Part shown: piece by piece, positions 1 through 7,303 of the stretch
Layout: each line of letters starts with the position of its first letter
How positions within the stretch are numbered: position 1 is the first letter of the stretch
From: JBFJWR01 sp041623535
GTDB taxonomy: Bacteria > Pseudomonadota > Gammaproteobacteria > Pseudomonadales > JBFGWM01
NCBI GenBank assembly: GCA_041623535.1
Contig: JBFJWR010000051.1
Coordinates: 1-12,385 of the forward strand
Direction: 5' to 3'
Length of the DNA stretch: 12,385 nt
Program-made: the position numbers and the translations under genes
The notes under the pieces: generated by a model
Databases searched by the model: none
Told to the model about the DNA's origin: nothing
The model's input: the letters and a program-made list of their open reading frames with translations, nothing else

Positions 1-420
1 CGATTGGTCAAGACCGACCTCTCGGACCTGTCGCTGTCCGACCTGGCGGGTAAGCGCGTCGTGCTGAATATTTTTCCCAGCATCGATACGCCGGTTTGTG
101 CCGGTTCCGTGCGGCGCTTCAACGAAAGCGCAGCCGGTCTGGAGAATACGGTGGTGCTCTGCGTATCCGCCGATCTGCCCTTTGCGCATGCGCGTTTCTG
201 CGGTGCCGAGGGGATCAGCAACGTGGAGTCGGTGTCCGATTTTCGTGGCGGGCGTTTCGCCCAGGATTACGGCGTACAGATCAAGACCGGCCCGTTGGCC
301 GGCGTGATGGCCCGTGCCGTGGTCGTGATCAACGCCGCCGGCAAGGTGGTGCACACGCAGTTGGTGCCCGAGATCGCCGAAGAGCCTGACTATGACGCGG
401 CGCTGGCTGCGCTGGGCTAG
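1..420 (+). CDS. tpx: Thiol peroxidase Tpx (atypical 2-Cys peroxiredoxin), 5' end missing
   Basis: Tpx reduces H2O2 and organic (lipid) hydroperoxides using thioredoxin; it is periplasmic or cytoplasmic depending on the species. The frame is open from the window edge, so the gene is truncated; about 30 N-terminal residues of the usual ~165-168 are missing. The TTG at 4 is therefore not taken as the true start. Counting from that TTG, the peroxidatic motif SIDTPVCAGSVR places the peroxidatic Cys at residue 32. The resolving Cys is at 66 in RFCGAEG. The 34-residue spacing equals Cys61-Cys95 of E. coli Tpx. The motifs NIFPSIDT, VLCVSADLPFA and the C-terminal EPDYDAALAAL are typical of Tpx. It ends with TAG, nine bases before the next gene on the same strand. 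The identification is firm; only the N-terminus is unseen. Confidence 0.96.
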   Translation, partial: RLVKTDLSDLSLSDLAGKRVVLNIFPSIDTPVCAGSVRRFNESAAGLENTVVLCVSADLPFAHARFCGAEGISNVESVSDFRGGRFAQDYGVQIKTGPLAGVMARAVVVINAAGKVVHTQLVPEIAEEPDYDAALAALG

Positions 421-429
421 TCACTGCCG

Positions 430-945
430 GTGAGCAGGGTGGTGGGGGAACTGCCCCTGATCATTGACGTTGAGGCCTCCGGCTTTGGCATGGGCAGTTA
501 CCCGATCGAGGTCGGCGTGGCCTTGCCGGATGGCACCGGGCGTTGCTTCCTGCTGCGGCCGGAACCGGAATGGACGCATTGGGACCTGCAGGCGGAAAGC
601 GTGCACCAGATCAGCCGCGACCAACTGCTGGAGAACGGCTTGCCGGTGCCGGAAGCTGCCGATTTGCTGCATCGCTGGGTGGATGGACGCACCGCCTACA
701 GCGATGGCTGGGGGGTGGACCGCCCCTGGCTGGCGTTGCTCTTCAGTGCCGCGAAGGTGCAGCAGAATTTCAAGCTCGACACCATACGCTCGCTGCTCAC
801 CGAGGCCCAGGCTGCTGCCTGGGGTGAGACCCGCCGCAAGATCAGCCGCGAAATCAACCTGCGCCGACACCGGGCCAGCACCGATGCCCGGGTTCTGCAA
901 CTGACTTATCAGCGCGTCAATCAGCGACTGCCAAGGACTTCCTGA
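430..945 (+). CDS. DEDDh-type 3'-5' exonuclease-like protein (171 aa)
   Basis: This is a small stand-alone protein with the layout of the DnaQ/RNase T-like DEDDh exonuclease fold, whose members trim DNA or RNA 3' ends using two metal ions. Exo I is D13-V-E15 in LIIDVEASGFG. Exo II is probably D97 in GWGVDRPWL, with D92 as an alternative. Exo III is H147-x4-D152 in HRASTDA, the same spacing as the catalytic His-Asp of DnaQ. No other domain is present and the C-terminus follows soon after Exo III. The start is uncertain: GTG at 430 has no convincing Shine-Dalgarno sequence, and in-frame GTGs at 439 and 442 would also leave the first beta strand intact. It lies nine bases after tpx and may be co-transcribed with it. 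The fold assignment is well supported; the substrate is unknown. The exonuclease might be specialised for oligoribonucleotides or tRNA ends, but nothing here shows it. Confidence 0.8.
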   Translation: MSRVVGELPLIIDVEASGFGMGSYPIEVGVALPDGTGRCFLLRPEPEWTHWDLQAESVHQISRDQLLENGLPVPEAADLLHRWVDGRTAYSDGWGVDRPWLALLFSAAKVQQNFKLDTIRSLLTEAQAAAWGETRRKISREINLRRHRASTDARVLQLTYQRVNQRLPRTS

Positions 946-1005
946 GAAACCGGCTGCGGGTGGACTGAGCAACTAAGCTGAATGGATTCATCCAGACAGC
1001 GTGCC

Positions 1006-1010
1006 GGGAG
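1006..1010 (+). promoter_or_regulatory. Ribosome binding site deciding the FMO start
   Basis: GGGAG lies five bases before the GTG at 1016. The alternative in-frame GTG at 1001 has no purine-rich stretch in front of it, so 1016 is preferred. Confidence 0.55.
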
Positions 1011-1015
1011 TCGCA

Positions 1016-2341
1016 GTGAGCAGTATCGAAGATTTCAGCAGCAAGTACGCCGTTATAGGCGCCGGCCCGGCCGGCCTGGCCGCAGCACGCAAGCTGAAGA
1101 TGCTGGGCATTCCGTTCGATGGCTATGAGACACACAGCGATGTCGGCGGCCTGTGGGATATCGACAACCCGCAGAGCACCATGTACGAATCAGCGCACCT
1201 GATTTCCTCCAAGCGCATGACCGAGTTCCGCGAGTTTCCGATGCGCGAGGAGGTCGCCGATTACCCGGCCCACCACGAGATGCGCGCCTACTTCCAGGAC
1301 TACGCCCGCCATTTCGGCCTTTATGACAACTACGTGTTCAACACCCGCCTGGAGCAGGCGGAACGCGATGGCGAACATTGGGTGCTGCGTTTTTCGGACG
1401 GAGCCCAGCGTCGCTATCGCGGCTTGCTGGTCGCGAACGGCACCCTGTCCGAGCCCAACCGGCCGGAGTTCCAGGGCCGGTTTGCCGGCCGCATCATGCA
1501 TTCCTGCGAGTACAAGAGTGCCGCGGTGTTCGACGGCAAACGTGTGCTGGTGGTGGGGGCGGGCAACAGTGGTTGCGATATCGCGGTCGATGCCTGCCAT
1601 CGCGCACGTTCCGTGGATATCAGCATGCGCCGCGGATATCACTTCGTGCCCAAGTTTGTCTTCGGCATGCCCGCCGATGCCATTGGTGGCCGGATCAGGC
1701 TGCCCCTGCCCATCAAGCAGCGTGTGGATGCGACGCTGCTGAAGATGTTCGTCGGGGATCCCTCGCGCCTGGGTTTTCCGGAACCGGATCACAAGCTGTA
1801 CGAATCCCACCCGATCGTGAATTCCATGATCCTGTATCACGCCGGGCATGGGGACGTGAAAGTGCGGGGCGACATCGATCATTTTTCCGGAAATACCGTG
1901 GTGTTCCGGGATGGCACCGATGGCGAGTACGACCTGGTTCTGCTGGCCACCGGGTACCGGCTGCATTATCCGTTCCTGGAAGAGAAGCATCTCAACCGGC
2001 AGGGCTACCGGCCGGGATTCTTTCTCAATGCCTTTCACCCGGAATACGACAATCTTTTCCTCCTCGGCATGATCGAGGCGTCCGGCATTGGCTGGGAGGG
2101 ACGCGCCAGCCAGGCCGAACTGGTGGCCCGGTTTATAGACGCCTGTGAGCGCGGCACGGAGGCGGCTGACTGGTTTCGGGCCTACAAGCGCGGCCCGGGG
2201 CCCGATCTGTCGGGCGGCATGAATTACATCAAGCTGGATCGCATGGCGTACTACGTACACAAGGACACCTACCTGCATGAAATCAGCCGCTGCATCGATA
2301 AGATGAAGCAGCTGGACCGGGGAACTGCCCATGCTGCCTGA
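1016..2341 (+). CDS. Flavin-containing monooxygenase (FMO family, class B)
   Basis: FMOs use FAD, NADPH and O2 to oxygenate soft nucleophiles (amines, sulfides) or, in related Baeyer-Villiger enzymes, ketones. With the GTG at 1016 the protein has 441 residues, normal for bacterial FMOs. The FAD Rossmann motif GAGPAG is at 15-20. The FMO fingerprint F-x-G-x3-H-x3-Y-K is matched exactly at 156-167 (FAGRIMHSCEYK). The NADPH motif GAGNSG is at 181-186, and the LATGY motif is at 310-314. A C-terminal region containing YIKLDRMAYYVHKDTYL completes the protein. There is no signal peptide, so it is cytoplasmic. It heads a plus-strand run, with a TSUP transporter 36 bp downstream. Coupling to TSUP and BASS carriers hints at an organosulfur, amine or steroid-like substrate, but the substrate cannot be read from the sequence. 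Trimethylamine monooxygenase and Baeyer-Villiger activity both remain possible. Confidence 0.9.
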   Translation: MSSIEDFSSKYAVIGAGPAGLAAARKLKMLGIPFDGYETHSDVGGLWDIDNPQSTMYESAHLISSKRMTEFREFPMREEVADYPAHHEMRAYFQDYARHFGLYDNYVFNTRLEQAERDGEHWVLRFSDGAQRRYRGLLVANGTLSEPNRPEFQGRFAGRIMHSCEYKSAAVFDGKRVLVVGAGNSGCDIAVDACHRARSVDISMRRGYHFVPKFVFGMPADAIGGRIRLPLPIKQRVDATLLKMFVGDPSRLGFPEPDHKLYESHPIVNSMILYHAGHGDVKVRGDIDHFSGNTVVFRDGTDGEYDLVLLATGYRLHYPFLEEKHLNRQGYRPGFFLNAFHPEYDNLFLLGMIEASGIGWEGRASQAELVARFIDACERGTEAADWFRAYKRGPGPDLSGGMNYIKLDRMAYYVHKDTYLHEISRCIDKMKQLDRGTAHAA

Positions 2342-2377
2342 CCGGGTTCTGTCAGCTCTTTTCGTGCGCGTCATTCC

Positions 2378-3106
2378 ATGGAACTGATCCTGCTTGGCTG
2401 CTGTGTCGGGCTGGCGTTTTTCGCCCAGTCGGTGACCGGTTTCGGCGCGGTCATGATTGCGCTGACGCTGGGTGCCCTGCTGTTCCCGATCACCGCGCTG
2501 GTGCCATTGTTCCTGGCCCTGACTTTCCCGCACAGCGCCTACGTGGTGGGGCGCTATCGGGCGCACGTAGACTGGCCCCTGCTGCTCAGGGAAATCCTGC
2601 CCCTGATGTTCCTGGGCATGCCCCTCGGCATTGCCGCAGCTGAGTATCTGCCTGGCCCGGCCCTGCGCTGGATGCTGGGTATCATCGTGGTGTTTGTTGC
2701 CGGTCGTGAACTGTTTCGCATGTTCCGCGGTGCGCAGTCGGTAGTGCAGGCGTCAATGCCGCGCTTTTATGCCTGGACTGGCGCAGCGGGCATCGTGCAG
2801 GGCATGTATGGCACCGGCGGGCCATTGTTGGTGTACGGCCTCAGCCAGCATGGATTGGAGCGCAGTGCGTTCCGTGCCACGCTGCTGCTGGTCTGGCCGA
2901 TTCTGAACGCCGTCCTGCTGGGTTACCTCGTGTACGCCGGTCGCTGGACGGCCTGGACCACGGAGGCATTTTTGTGGATGCTTCCGGCACTGGTCGTCGG
3001 CGTGATGCTGGGAGACTACCTGCATCATCGGATCAGCGAGCGCCAGTTTGGCCTGGCATTGCAGCTACTATTGCTGTTGTCCGGTATCGGGCTGCTGCTC
3101 AAGTAA
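2378..3106 (+). CDS. TSUP (TauE/SafE) family membrane transporter
   Basis: TSUP proteins are inner-membrane carriers linked to export of sulfite, sulfoacetate or other organosulfur and C2-C3 acids, and in some cases to uptake. The 242 residues are almost entirely hydrophobic segments, roughly seven or eight membrane spans. The internal-repeat signature is visible twice: AQSVTGFGAVM near residues 17-27 and GIVQGMYGTGGPLLVYGL in the second half. The length fits the family. ATG 2378 is the first start in the frame, but no clear Shine-Dalgarno sequence precedes it, which may mean translational dependence on the FMO 36 bp upstream. The BASS carrier gene begins 25 bp after its stop. Family membership is clear; the transported compound is inferred only from family precedent. 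Confidence 0.9.
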   Translation: MELILLGCCVGLAFFAQSVTGFGAVMIALTLGALLFPITALVPLFLALTFPHSAYVVGRYRAHVDWPLLLREILPLMFLGMPLGIAAAEYLPGPALRWMLGIIVVFVAGRELFRMFRGAQSVVQASMPRFYAWTGAAGIVQGMYGTGGPLLVYGLSQHGLERSAFRATLLLVWPILNAVLLGYLVYAGRWTAWTTEAFLWMLPALVVGVMLGDYLHHRISERQFGLALQLLLLLSGIGLLLK

Positions 3107-3120
3107 ACGGCCGGGACAAA

Positions 3121-3125
3121 AGGGA
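3121..3125 (+). promoter_or_regulatory. Ribosome binding site of the BASS transporter gene
   Basis: AGGGA stands six bases before ATG 3132. It fixes the start there rather than at 3048, the farther upstream in-frame start, which would overlap the end of the TSUP gene. Confidence 0.65.
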
Positions 3126-3131
3126 AAGCAT

Positions 3132-4046
3132 ATGCTGCCACTCGACCAGGTTCAGCTCAATTTCAACCCGACCACGCTGTTCATCCTGAACTGCATCCTG
3201 GGACTGGTGATCTTCGGCATTGCACTGGACATGAAAGTGGCCGATTTCCGGCGCGTCACCCGTTTTCCACGGGCGGTGATCATTGGCCTGACCAGCCAGT
3301 TCGTGATTTTTCCTGCGCTTACATTCCTGCTGGTGCTGTTGCTCAGGCCACAACCCAGCCTGGCCCTTGGCATGATGCTGGTTGCCGCTTGTCCGGGCGG
3401 GAACATCTCGAATTTCATAACGCATTATTCGCGCGGGAACACGGCTCTGTCGGTCACCATGTCTGCCATTTCCACCATGGCAGCGGTGGTTATGACACCG
3501 GTCAATTTCAACCTGTGGGCTTCGTTGTACCCGGAGGCTTCCGGTCTGCTGCGCACTTTTTCGCTGAACCCGGTCGATATGCTGGTTACCGTGCTGATGT
3601 TGCTGGGAATTCCCATGGTGCTGGGCATGTCGGTCGCTGCGCGCTACCCGGGATTTGCCGAGCGTATGCGCGATCCGATGAAGAAGTTCTCGCTGGTGGT
3701 GTTCATAGTGTTCATTCTCGGCGCACTGGCCGCCAACTGGCAGCACTTCCTGCATTACATCGGCGGGGTGATCCTCATCGTCATCGTGCACAACAGCCTG
3801 GCGCTGTTCACCGGCTATTCCCTGGCCCGACTTGCCGGAGTTGGTGAATACGAACGGCGGGCCGTGGCCATCGAAGTCGGCATACAGAACTCCGGACTGG
3901 GGCTGATTCTGATATTCAATTTTTTCGACGGACTGGGTGGTATGGCGATTATTGCTGCCGCGTGGGGAATCTGGCACCTGATCGCCGGGCTGAGCCTTGC
4001 GACGTTCTGGCGTCAGCGGCTGATTCCACGGGAGCAGATGGCATGA
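3132..4046 (+). CDS. BASS family (bile acid:Na+ symporter-like) transporter
   Basis: This is a sodium-coupled importer of organic anions from the bile acid:sodium symporter family; bacterial members carry bile acids, pantoate, 2-keto acids and others. The protein has 304 residues with about nine or ten membrane spans. The first crossover helix carries CPGGNISN (87-94) and the second carries EVGIQN (248-253). The latter matches the E-V-x-M/I-Q sodium ligand set known from the Neisseria ASBT homologue (E260 to Q264 there). These two motifs indicate retained Na+ coupling. ATG 3132 is chosen because of the AGGGA upstream. The gene's TGA overlaps the next ATG in ATGA (4043-4046), so it should be translationally coupled to the SDR. 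That coupling suggests the imported compound, or a product of it, is the SDR substrate. The exact substrate is unknown. Confidence 0.92.
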   Translation: MLPLDQVQLNFNPTTLFILNCILGLVIFGIALDMKVADFRRVTRFPRAVIIGLTSQFVIFPALTFLLVLLLRPQPSLALGMMLVAACPGGNISNFITHYSRGNTALSVTMSAISTMAAVVMTPVNFNLWASLYPEASGLLRTFSLNPVDMLVTVLMLLGIPMVLGMSVAARYPGFAERMRDPMKKFSLVVFIVFILGALAANWQHFLHYIGGVILIVIVHNSLALFTGYSLARLAGVGEYERRAVAIEVGIQNSGLGLILIFNFFDGLGGMAIIAAAWGIWHLIAGLSLATFWRQRLIPREQMA

Positions 4047-4852
4047 CTGCGGATTTTTCCGGGCGGTGCGTGCTTATCACCGGCGCCAGTGGAGGCCTCG
4101 GTCAGGCGCTTTGCCACGCTTTTGGCCAGTCCGGTTCCCGAATCGCGGCGCTGGACCTGGATGCCGGCAAACTGCAGGTGCTAAGGGACGAACTGGCACG
4201 CGCGAAGATTGAGTGTGCGACCTGGATCTGTGACGTGACCCGTGAAGAGCAATGTCGCGACGCGGTTGCGGCGGCCGCCGCCCATTTTGGCCGGATTGAT
4301 GTGCTGATCTGTAATGCAGGCATTTCCCATCGCAGCGCGTTTGCCGAGACCGATCTGAAAGTCGTGCACAAGGTCATGGACGTCAATTTCTGGGGCGCCG
4401 TGCACGTGACGCAGGCAGCGATCCCGCACCTGCGGGAATCCCGTGGCCGTATCGTGGCGATTTCCTCCGTGGCCGGATTTGCCCCGCTGATCGCGCGGAC
4501 TGCCTATGCCGCGAGCAAGCACGCCGTGCAGGGGTTTTTCAGCAGCCTGCGTGGCGAACTGCAGGATGACGGGATTTCCGTCACGCTCGTCTGCCCGTCG
4601 TTCGTTGCCACCGGTATCGAGAAAAATCAGCTCGGTAAGGATGGCGGCCCGGTGCAACACGCCTACACCACGATTGGAAAATCCATGAGTCCGCAACAGG
4701 CTGCCAGCGAGATCTTCACGGCGACTGCCCGACGCGAGCGCCTGCGCGTGATCGGCTCGGTGGGTCGCCTGGCCTGGCTGCTGTCGCGCGCGGCACCGGG
4801 TTTTTACGAGAAGCAGATGGTGAAGAAACTGCGCTCGGAAACCGGTTCCTGA
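4043..4852 (+). CDS. Short-chain dehydrogenase/reductase (classical SDR)
   Basis: This is an NAD(P)-dependent alcohol/ketone oxidoreductase. The 269 residues are of normal classical SDR length. The cofactor motif TGASGGLG is at 13-20. An acidic residue D38 at the end of beta-2 (ALDLD) points to NAD(H) rather than NADP(H). NAG is at 91-93. The catalytic tetrad is N115 (MDVNFWG), S142 (ISSVAG), Y155 and K159 (YAASK). The C-terminal 40 residues are hydrophobic and basic, as in DHRS7/11-beta-HSD-like SDRs acting on steroids, retinoids or other lipids; that resemblance is an impression, not a proof. The start at 4043 is supported by GGAG at 4031-4034, eight bases upstream, and by the ATGA overlap with the BASS gene. 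It is the last gene of the plus-strand run and converges on the NDH-2-like gene 41 bp away. Confidence 0.92.
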   Translation: MTADFSGRCVLITGASGGLGQALCHAFGQSGSRIAALDLDAGKLQVLRDELARAKIECATWICDVTREEQCRDAVAAAAAHFGRIDVLICNAGISHRSAFAETDLKVVHKVMDVNFWGAVHVTQAAIPHLRESRGRIVAISSVAGFAPLIARTAYAASKHAVQGFFSSLRGELQDDGISVTLVCPSFVATGIEKNQLGKDGGPVQHAYTTIGKSMSPQQAASEIFTATARRERLRVIGSVGRLAWLLSRAAPGFYEKQMVKKLRSETGS

Positions 4853-4893
4853 CGAGTCTGATTATGTTGCGAAGCGGCCTGCAGCAGGCGGCG

Positions 4894-6123
4894 TTACGCC
4901 ACCCAGCGATACCTGCCCAATGCGATGGCGGCGTCCAGTGATTCGAACTGGGGCATCAGCAGGTGCGTCATGCTGCGGGTGAAGCGCCGGTAAACCTGCT
5001 TGGCTTCCTTGCTTCCGAGGGGTGGCGCAAACAGTGCCATGCCGCCCTGGAACAGGGCTTCCTTGGCGCCGGCGAAACTGCGACTGGCGATCACCCGTTT
5101 GCCGGCGACCAGGTAGGTGTCGAGATCACCAAAAGCGACCAGTATCGGTTTGCGCGATGGGCGGTACTTCCGGAGTTTTCTGCCGCACAGGTGGCGGCGG
5201 CAGTTTTCCGCGGCATGCTCGCCCATTTCGATGGCGTGATACGCCTGCCGGCTCACCGGCTTTTTCAACACCGCGCAGTCACCGGCGACAAACAGGTTCT
5301 TATATGCCGTGGACTGCAGCGTGGGCCGGACCGGCGCACCGCTTGCGCCGGTGCTGGTCAGACCACCTTTTTCCAGCAACAGCGGCGCCACCTGGCCAGC
5401 GGTCCAGATCGTCAGGTCTGAGGGCAGCAGGCAGGCATTCGACAGCCAGACGCTGTGGCTGCTGATTTTCTCAACCTGCAGATCGCAGTGGAACTGCACC
5501 GGCAGGTCGCTGCAGTGTGCGCGCAGGTCTTCATCCAGTTCCGGTGGAGCCTGGGGCATGAGGTGCGGGCCGGCTTCGATGACGTGCACCGTGAGTCCGG
5601 GATGGGACCGGTAGCTGCGCAACACTTCGCCCAGCGCCTCTATGCCACTGACGCCGGCACCGACGATGGTCACCGAGAATTTCGGGGTGGCGGCAAGTTG
5701 TTCCAGGCGCCGGTGAATGCGCGCGCAGTCCTCGACCGTGCGAAAGGCAATGCTGTGCTCGTTCGCGCCGGCCACCCGGTCACGCAGGCTGTCGCCACCC
5801 ATGGCGAGTATGCAGGCGTCGTATTCCAGTGTTTTTCCCGGCGCGATACGTAGCCGGTTGGCCCCGGCATCGAGTGCGGTCACCTGGGCCTGTTGAAACA
5901 CGTGGCCGCTCTTCGCCAGCAGGCGCTGGCGGTCGATGCACAGGTGCTCGGGCGCCTTCACGCCGGAAACCAGTTCGTGGATGTTGGGCGTCCATTCGAA
6001 ATCGGGGGCGCGGTCCACCAGCGTGACCTGCAGCTTTTCAGGCAGTGCCAATGCTGCACTCAGGCCGGCAAAATTGCCGCCGACAATGGCGATGCGATTT
6101 CCGGTGGTTTTCTTTCGATTCAT
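4894..6123 (-). CDS. NDH-2-like FAD/NAD(P)-dependent oxidoreductase
   Basis: This belongs to the two-dinucleotide-binding-domain flavoprotein family that includes type II NADH:quinone dehydrogenase, sulfide:quinone reductase and AIF/FSP1. It has 409 residues. The FAD-binding motif GGNFAG is at 15-20, the NAD(P)H motif GAGVSG is at 155-160, and AGDC with D282 is the FAD ribityl-binding GD motif. No CxxC pair is seen in the core, which argues against a disulfide reductase. The third Gly-motif position is Asn rather than the more usual Gly. The C-terminal region with FTRSMTHLLMPQF could be an amphipathic membrane-contact segment, as in NDH-2. It follows the MDR gene with only 10 bp between them, so the two are probably co-transcribed. 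It may pass electrons from NAD(P)H to quinones without pumping protons. It should not be called ndh without a phylogeny. Confidence 0.82.
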   Translation of the reverse strand: MNRKKTTGNRIAIVGGNFAGLSAALALPEKLQVTLVDRAPDFEWTPNIHELVSGVKAPEHLCIDRQRLLAKSGHVFQQAQVTALDAGANRLRIAPGKTLEYDACILAMGGDSLRDRVAGANEHSIAFRTVEDCARIHRRLEQLAATPKFSVTIVGAGVSGIEALGEVLRSYRSHPGLTVHVIEAGPHLMPQAPPELDEDLRAHCSDLPVQFHCDLQVEKISSHSVWLSNACLLPSDLTIWTAGQVAPLLLEKGGLTSTGASGAPVRPTLQSTAYKNLFVAGDCAVLKKPVSRQAYHAIEMGEHAAENCRRHLCGRKLRKYRPSRKPILVAFGDLDTYLVAGKRVIASRSFAGAKEALFQGGMALFAPPLGSKEAKQVYRRFTRSMTHLLMPQFESLDAAIALGRYRWVA

Positions 6124-6133
6124 GCGCAGTGCT

Positions 6134-7150
6134 TCATGGTGTGATCACCACCTTGCCGAAGTTCTTGCGTTCCTCCAGGTAGCGATGCGCTTCGGCGGTT
6201 TCAGCGAAGGAAAATACCTTGTCCACGTGTGGCCGCACCCAGCCGGCCTCGATCCCGGCCAGGATCTGGTCCATCCATGTGCGCAGCATTTCTGCCTCGT
6301 GCCACATGCGCCCCATGTTCACCCCGAATACCGCGCGGTTCACATTCATGAGCCCGATGGGATGGAAGAAGGGCATCTGCGCCGCGGTTTTCAACAGCCG
6401 CAGTTTGCTGCCCATCCGGCCTTCCGATGCCGAGGATACGCCGAACATGCCGAGTCTGCCGCCGGAGCGCAAGGCGTTGTAACTGCGCTTCCAGTGCTCG
6501 CCGCCGAGCGGATCTATGACCAGGTCCACGCCATGACTGTCGCTGAGGTCACGCACTGTTTCCTGCCAGTCACCCTGCGTGTAATCGATGGCGTGGTGCA
6601 GTCCGCGTTCGCGCAGCGCCGCGTGCTTGCGCGCGCTGGCGGTGCCGATGGTTTCTGCACCGATGTGCAGGGCGATATCGATGGCGGCCAGGCCCACGCC
6701 GCCGCCGGCATTGTGGATCAGCACCCGTTCACCGGCCTTCAGGCTACCCATGACGACGAGCAACTGCCAGGCAGTCATATACACCACGGGGATGGATGCC
6801 GCGGTGGTGAAGTCCAGGGATTCCGGCATCGTGAACACCTGGCTGGCCGGGACCACCACCTGCTCGGAATAGCCGTTGAAGCGGGTCATGGCCAGAACCT
6901 TCTGACCCACCAGTGATGCGTCTACACCGCGGCCGACCTTTTCCACGACGCCGGCCACCTCGTAGCCCACCACGCAGGGCAGCGGCGGGGCGTCCGGGTA
7001 GAGGCCCTTGCGCGCCAGGGTGTCAGCAAAATTGATACCGGCCGCCCGGACCTCGATCCGGACTTCTCCGGGGCCGGGCGTGGGCGCGGCAACTTCACGA
7101 ATTTCAAGGACTTCCGGCCCGCCTGCGCGGGTGATTGAGACTTGTTTCAC
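6134..7150 (-). CDS. Zinc-independent MDR oxidoreductase (quinone oxidoreductase/VAT1-like)
   Basis: This is an NADPH-dependent medium-chain dehydrogenase/reductase of the quinone oxidoreductase/VAT1 type, acting on quinones, enones or similar alpha,beta-unsaturated carbonyls. The start chosen is GTG at 7150, giving VKQVSITRAGGPEVLE, which matches the usual family N-terminus, with 338 residues. GTG at 7174 would add eight residues with no family match. A weak AGG lies upstream of the chosen start. The GroES-like part contains PGPGEVRIEVRAAGINFAD and VGYEVAGVV, without zinc ligands. The nucleotide motif AGGGVG is at 148-153. The segment FHPIGLMNVNRAVFGVNMGRMW is VAT1-like. It is transcribed away from the acylase gene across a shared intergenic region. 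The downstream NDH-2-like gene is 10 bp away, so the pair could handle quinone or NAD(P)H redox balance. The substrate is unknown. Confidence 0.88.
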   Translation of the reverse strand: MKQVSITRAGGPEVLEIREVAAPTPGPGEVRIEVRAAGINFADTLARKGLYPDAPPLPCVVGYEVAGVVEKVGRGVDASLVGQKVLAMTRFNGYSEQVVVPASQVFTMPESLDFTTAASIPVVYMTAWQLLVVMGSLKAGERVLIHNAGGGVGLAAIDIALHIGAETIGTASARKHAALRERGLHHAIDYTQGDWQETVRDLSDSHGVDLVIDPLGGEHWKRSYNALRSGGRLGMFGVSSASEGRMGSKLRLLKTAAQMPFFHPIGLMNVNRAVFGVNMGRMWHEAEMLRTWMDQILAGIEAGWVRPHVDKVFSFAETAEAHRYLEERKNFGKVVITP

Positions 7151-7217
7151 GTACTCTGACCTGTCTGTCTGCACCAGCAGAAGGGTAGTTCAATGCGGCC
7201 TAGAGAGCCTGCCCGGG

Positions 7218-7245
7218 TTCAAAACTACTGAATAACGACTATTCT
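7218..7245 (+). promoter_or_regulatory. Candidate sigma70-like promoter for the acylase gene
   Basis: TTCAAA (7218-7223) and TATTCT (7240-7245) are separated by 16 bases, each matching the consensus at four of six positions. They lie about 60 bases before ATG 7304, which has GGAG at 7293-7296. This is a weak match in a short AT-richer patch; the start of transcription is unproven. Confidence 0.3.
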
Positions 7246-7269
7246 CGAAAACGGTCGTTCCGAATAGTC
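7234..7269. promoter_or_regulatory. Inverted repeat, candidate operator between divergent genes
   Basis: GACTATTC (7237-7244) is the exact reverse complement of GAATAGTC (7262-7269). Inside the same stretch AACGAC (7234-7239) pairs with GTCGTT (7254-7259), so two nested dyads share the left arm. The element lies between the MDR gene (minus) and the acylase gene (plus) and covers the candidate -10 of the latter. It could be a repressor site or an RNA hairpin in the leader. No regulator gene is present in the window. Confidence 0.4.
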
Positions 7270-7303
7270 TCGCCTGTCTGAATGCCGTACCTGGAGTAGC
7301 CCC

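Noticed and set aside
1190..2566. A 458-codon minus-strand frame opposite the FMO and TSUP genes
   Set aside because: It is in register with the FMO codons, has the same codon-bias explanation and no recognisable domain; the sense strand carries complete FMO motifs.
3099..3977. A 292-codon minus-strand frame opposite the BASS gene
   Set aside because: It is the in-register mirror of the BASS codons; the product is His/Gln-rich and lacks any fold signature.
4853..4893. GCCTGCAGCAGGC between the converging SDR and NDH-2-like genes as a terminator
   Set aside because: The perfect form leaves a one-base loop; opened to a realistic loop the stem is only about four base pairs and there is no T-tract.
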